64,000 bases of DNA. Origin: Enoplosus armatus. Taxonomy: Eukaryota > Chordata > Actinopteri > Centrarchiformes > Enoplosidae. Below the pieces are notes generated by a model, which saw only the letters and a program-made list of their open reading frames with translations, searched no databases and was not told the origin of the DNA. Position 1 is the stretch's first letter, and the number at the start of each line of letters is the position of its first letter. This document shows positions 59,401 to 64,000 of this stretch, piece after piece. The stretch lies in assembly GCF_043641665.1 (NCBI RefSeq), contig NC_092198.1, positions 11,483,001 to 11,547,000 on the forward strand. The letters run 5' to 3'. Made by a program: the position numbers and the translations under genes.

Positions 59401-61563
59401 CTGACCAGGCTGACAACACGCAACAGGAATGCTGTGATGAATTGGTTTAGGCCCTTTGCACCTCTGAGGCCCATTGTTGGCCATCTGGGCTGTGGCCTTT
59501 CCTGTGAACCCCCCTGATACGTGCACACGGGTGATGTTTATGAACTGCAGGTGGCTCCTGAGGGGTCACAGGGGTCCCAGAGGGAGACCACAGAAGAGCT
59601 GCTTAGGGGATGACATCACTTAATCCTAACGCGTCGACGCCTCATTCACCACAGGAGCGGAGGCCATGTACTGAAATGTGTGTGTATGTGTGTGCAAATA
59701 CGTGTGCGTGGGAGGCGATCCTGATGTCATTGTTTGCCTCCGTTGCTGCCCCAAAGTCCTGTCCACCCACCTGAAAGAGGGGCGAAAGGTTTTGCAGCTA
59801 TTTCTGTCCACCCACATGCCTCTCCCTTGACTTTCTACTGAGCAAACATTCACTTCCCCTGCTAAATCAGGATGAGGACTTCAAAGCCACTGCTCTAAAA
59901 AAAATCCCAGTCTGACAACCTGTAGGGCTTTTCAGGAAAAAGAAGTCAGCATGTGGATGTTGTGGCAGTCTTTTATGTCCAGTCTGGACAGATGAGGTTC
60001 ACCTCTGGGAATGTAGCTGCCCTGTAAGGACTAAAAATATTAAAGCAATGCTAAGAATAACACCGCAAGATCACTTTAAAATTATATTTAAGAAATGAGA
60101 ACGATTATGACGTCAACATTTTTTGGGGTTTGTTAATGAACATTGCAAATGTGGCAAAATGCTGCTCTCAGGTGACAGTGGGGTTGAAGTTCTAATCAAC
60201 CAAGCGACAAGTGAAAACACGTTGAACATCATCTTCCAGTTTATAATGAGGTTTTCACAGCAGGTGCTGTAATTAAGGTGAAAAAACTAAAAGTGCAAGA
60301 GCACATATATGTTTTTCTCACTTCCTTGCAAGAACATGTGATGGAAATGCAGAGACGATAGCTTGTCATATACACTGTGGGATGATGATGACTAGCTATA
60401 GATAGAAATAGAAATAATGGCAGTGTGACTTCGGTTTTTCATGCAGATTTGTGAGAAACTAGAAACCAGGGTTTATAATCTCATCCAGGAGGGACAGTCC
60501 CACAAACAAGGTCAAAGGTCTTATAATGCATGTGATCCTCCTTCAGCATTTAAACCATACTTGTGACTTAAGTCGTGGACTTATGGGCTTCAAAGGAGGC
60601 TAAACGGATAGCAAGATCTTATATTCAGTCAGCGGTTTTGTGAAGAGCTACTTATTGCACAGTTTGTTTAACTCTATTTAACATTTTTGCTGGCTTTACT
60701 ATAAAAATATGCAGCCCAGTAACAGCAGGCATCATCTGGATCCATGGCTGTATATCCCTCCATGGTGGCAACAAGCAACACTGGGCTTTGTGTAAAAGAC
60801 ACTGTAATTAAGTGATGGTGTCATCCGTAACATAACCCTTTTCATGGGTTGTTTACACGACTTCTTTTGATCCCACACCAGTTGTGCTACCAGACGTGGC
60901 GGTGGCGCTTGCAGGGAGGGGTGGGGCACATGCTTATTCAGAGAGACTCAGCAGACAAACAATGAACAAAATCAGGGAACAGTATGCAAAATAAGCCATG
61001 AAGGTTGCAGCGTGAATGCTGCCGTCCTTAGTGTGACACGTGACATGAACTGGTTCAATGTGGATAACGATTTTAAAAACTGTTGCTCGTGAGACAAGAT
61101 GGCTCTTGGGTGTTATTTTTTATGACATGCATGACATGTATTCATGACATTAAATCTAATGATGTTATGTTCTGTAGGCTTCAGCTCTGACATATGCATT
61201 AATTTCATTTTGCAGACACTTTTCTTTATATACAGTAACATGCCTTACCGGAACATACTGTATACTTCATCTTTAACAGGAGCAGAAAGACTATTCAACA
61301 CAGTTCGCACAGGCAAGAAATAAAAATCATACTTTCTGTACGTTTACTTTTGCACAATTCCTCAGTTTCTGGTGGAAAAGTGGGCATGCATCATGTTGTT
61401 TTTGTGTAATTTCAATCTTTCTGACAACTTTAAGGCCAACAGAGAAAGTCCCCAAAACTCCTTTAACCACACAGGAAATGAGGTCATCTCCTCAGTCACT
61501 CTGCCGGCTACTGAACACATGAGTGACATCATTGTGGGTTTGGTTACGCTCGGCTCCCCTGCA

Positions 61564-61585
61564 GTGTGTGTGTGTGTGTGTGTGT
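61564..61585. repeat. (TG)n microsatellite
   Basis: About 11 TG units. Confidence 0.85.
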
Positions 61586-62639
61586 ACTTATTTGAGATAA
61601 TTAGGTCTTTGTCATGTCACTAAGGTCATGGACAAACTGAAAACTCTTATTTTTGTTATTTCTTTAATGTAAATTATGATATGATGACTTTAGAATTATA
61701 TTCTTAATTGATGCTCCTGTAACTACTATACTATTACATAATTACACTGTTTATTTACAGCTGTATCTCAGTGTTAAATTGAAAATGTCTGTAAAACAAT
61801 CACAGATGACTATCTATATTTTCTGTATGGTTCTTGTTATCTTTTGTCTGTGGAAGAAACTTTAAATTCTCCATCACAGTTTTTGCTTCAGAGACAACTC
61901 TACCTATCTCCCATTCGTTGTAGCACACAAGACACAGTGAGATGTATTTCCAAAAGCTGTTCACTCTGTCCTTAATGCACCCAGATCTGTACTTCCGTTC
62001 CTTCACTGCTGAAAAAGCGAGAGACAGTCATGCTGACAGTTGCCTCTCTTCAAAGCCTCTTTAATGGCACGTCAATTCCTGCTTCCCCTGGGATGCTGAC
62101 TAGGGGAAGATGAGGAGACTGACTGTGACTGCTGGCTATGGAGGACCAGCCAGCTGCAGCTCATATCCACTATGCCAAAATCTACTCATCCTCTCTCAAG
62201 TAGGCAGAGACGTATTCGCCTTTATGAACTCCTGAATTTAAGGCATGGCTGTCACGATGCTGTCTGAGTGTGTGAGTGCTCCTGGATGATGATCGTTTGA
62301 TCCGCACAAAAATGCTCCGAGCAGAAGACAATGTCTCCAGCCATTACTGCTGGTTAGGTTGCCTACCTGGTATATTTCATTATTAACTAGGCAGAGGAGA
62401 AATCTCTTACAATTAAAAATATCTGCCGTGGAAACATCTTCATAAATATTTGATGCCATTTCTTGAAAATCCTAAGACAGGTCCTGAACACAGCTCATTA
62501 AGTCATCATATTTTATGCTCACGCTTTGAACAGTGGCATCATCATCTCGTGACTTGACATTGATCTTTAGCTTTTTATTAATGTGTATACCTCCACTTCG
62601 TGTCTCTCAGATATGGCATAGCCTGAGGTGAAGTAAGAT

Positions 62640-62760
62640 ATACTTAGCCAAACTAACGGTGTGGACCGCTTTGGTTCAGACTGAAATATCTCAACAACTA
62701 TTGGATGGATTGCCGTGAAGTTTGGAACAGTCATTTAAATGTGTTTTCTTGTCTACTACA
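62640..62760 (-). repeat. Fragment of the GCTAACATTAGC-type repeat, reverse orientation
   Basis: GGTTCAGACTGAAATATCTC, AACAACTATTGGATGGATTG and CCGTGAAGTTTGGAACAGTC form a block very common in percomorph genomes. It is the complement of the AATCCATCCAA...GAGATATTTCAG end of the family split at 28380-29375. Confidence 0.55.
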
Positions 62761-63207
62761 GCAAATCACATGTCCTGTGTTTGAGAAAAAAATCTGAAAC
62801 AAAAATAGAGACTTTTTTTAGTTTCGAAATGGTGCCCCCTATTTTCACATTAATTCATCGAAATAACTTTAAATTTTGTATGTAGATGAAGAGCCTGCTA
62901 CACAACACAAGAACCATGGACTTTAAACAAAAAATTACCCAGATTAGCTTTCCTGCTACATGAACACACATCTTTTCATCAACAGCATTTAAAAGTACCT
63001 GCAACTGAAACTTTGGTGGGTTTAGATGCTGGTGTGGTCCGTACTCTTCAATACCACTGCTAGCAACACATTGTCTGCCCATGGCTTGTAAGATACAGCG
63101 CAAGTTTGCTGTTGTCAGTCAAACACAGATCTTGTTCTAATTAGCAAATGTTAGCGAATTTTCCAAATCCTTGTCGAAGCAATATTTTGGAGTGTGGTAT
63201 AGCCAGC

Positions 63208-63234
63208 CCCCCCAACCCACCCCACCCCACCCCA

Positions 63235-63271
<37 letters not shown>
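63208..63271. repeat. CCCAC tandem run then (CA)n microsatellite
   Basis: Several CCCAC units (63213-63238) run directly into about 17 CA units. Confidence 0.9.
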
Positions 63272-63273
<2 letters not shown>

Positions 63274-64000
63274 GAATTCATAACATTTATTCCACTGACT
63301 GCGAGCTGCAGGAATGTGCTGGTTGTCAAAAGCAGGTGGTCCTGGTCACAGGTGTGATGGCCTAACTCTCTGCCTGAACTGGAGCCACATCTGTCACAAG
63401 GGTACAAGGGGTATTCTGGTACCAATACCATCCTGGCACACAGACTGCCAACATCTGCTGCCCATGTGCTGCATCCAGCGGTGACAGAAAGCTGTGTAAG
63501 GCTCAGTCACCCAAAAAGCAAAGCCCCTGGGAAAAGAGGAAGGAAGCCAGAGTAAAGACAGTAAAATTAATTTGCAGCTCAGTCATGCAGCCTCCTCCTT
63601 CTGTCTTAAATTGACCAGAAAATAGAATTTCACAAGCATAAAATTCCTCTGTGGTAACTGGATCATTTCTTAACACCGATTGACAAATTTCAGCAAAGCC
63701 GCTGCTGAGGGGTACAAAATTGCATTCAGCATATTCTAACATTTGAGGTGTGAAGCATGGTGGGTGTTAGTTAAAATGCTTTGCACAACCACTCTAATGT
63801 GCGCTGACTGAGGTACTGGATAATGGCTGTCTAATTAAGACAACCTTAAAATTATTCAAAACATGCCCGGGACTGACTTGGTTACAGTATGTCTGCCTTT
63901 CTCCAGCTCTTTATTTTATTTTCAGGAAGACGGTGGAAATCAGGGCTCACGCTGTGTGCCTGCGTGGCTTGCTCAAGTGCCACTGCTTTAATGTGAGGAG

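Larger units (their letters stand above)
48000..64000. other. Gene-free stretch right of ptk2b
   Basis: No exon with a recognisable protein was found over 16 kb. It contains SINE- or MITE-like repeats (49040-51331, 52800-52870), several CA/TG microsatellites, a poly-C run and CT-rich blocks (55310-55400). Less repetitive blocks at about 55200-55500, 57880-58090 and 59520-59660 might be regulatory. The last about 70 bases could begin an exon (see findings) but this is weak. Confidence 0.55.

Overview
The window looks like nuclear DNA from a ray-finned fish, probably a percomorph teleost. It has short GT-AG introns, long CA/TG microsatellites and many miniature repeat elements of kinds common in fish. 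Most of the 64 kb is intergenic or intronic. Three protein-coding genes can be reconstructed by hand, with every exon junction checked for phase.

1) 16,401-18,067 (+): a two-coding-exon gene for a 224-residue secreted, probably helical or coiled-coil protein that I do not recognise. A splice acceptor six bases before the ATG implies an upstream non-coding exon. 2) 19,897-28,102 (+): chrna2, a neuronal nicotinic acetylcholine receptor alpha subunit (six coding exons, 553 aa, complete). 3) 31,274-43,049 (-): ptk2b (Pyk2), a focal-adhesion-family tyrosine kinase (30 coding exons, 989 aa, complete, FERM-kinase-FAT). Its candidate non-coding 5' exons lie further right.

chrna2 and ptk2b are convergent, with about 3.2 kb between stop codons. 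The human CHRNA2 and PTK2B genes are also neighbours in this arrangement, so this is conserved synteny. The proteins are not subunits of one machine. The receptor admits cations including Ca2+, and Pyk2 is the Ca2+-responsive member of the FAK family, so a functional link is possible but is not shown here.

Layout: 1-11.5 kb, no gene, old repeats; 11.5-18.2 kb, the secreted-protein gene; 19.2-28.1 kb, chrna2; 28.1-31.3 kb, 3' flanks and a nested repeat insertion; 31.3-43.1 kb, ptk2b; 43.1-48 kb, candidate ptk2b 5' exons plus repeats; 48-64 kb, no gene found.

Most interesting points: the pYxN Grb2-docking motif of Pyk2 is replaced by YHSV; a 240-bp ptk2b intron is in frame and free of stops; a tetranucleotide microsatellite forms the pyrimidine tract of a chrna2 splice acceptor; an RE1-like split site lies in the chrna2 5' region; and the secreted protein has no family I can name. 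I found no prokaryotic features, CRISPR arrays, rRNA or tRNA. Family assignments rest on recognition of protein motifs; no database search was run.
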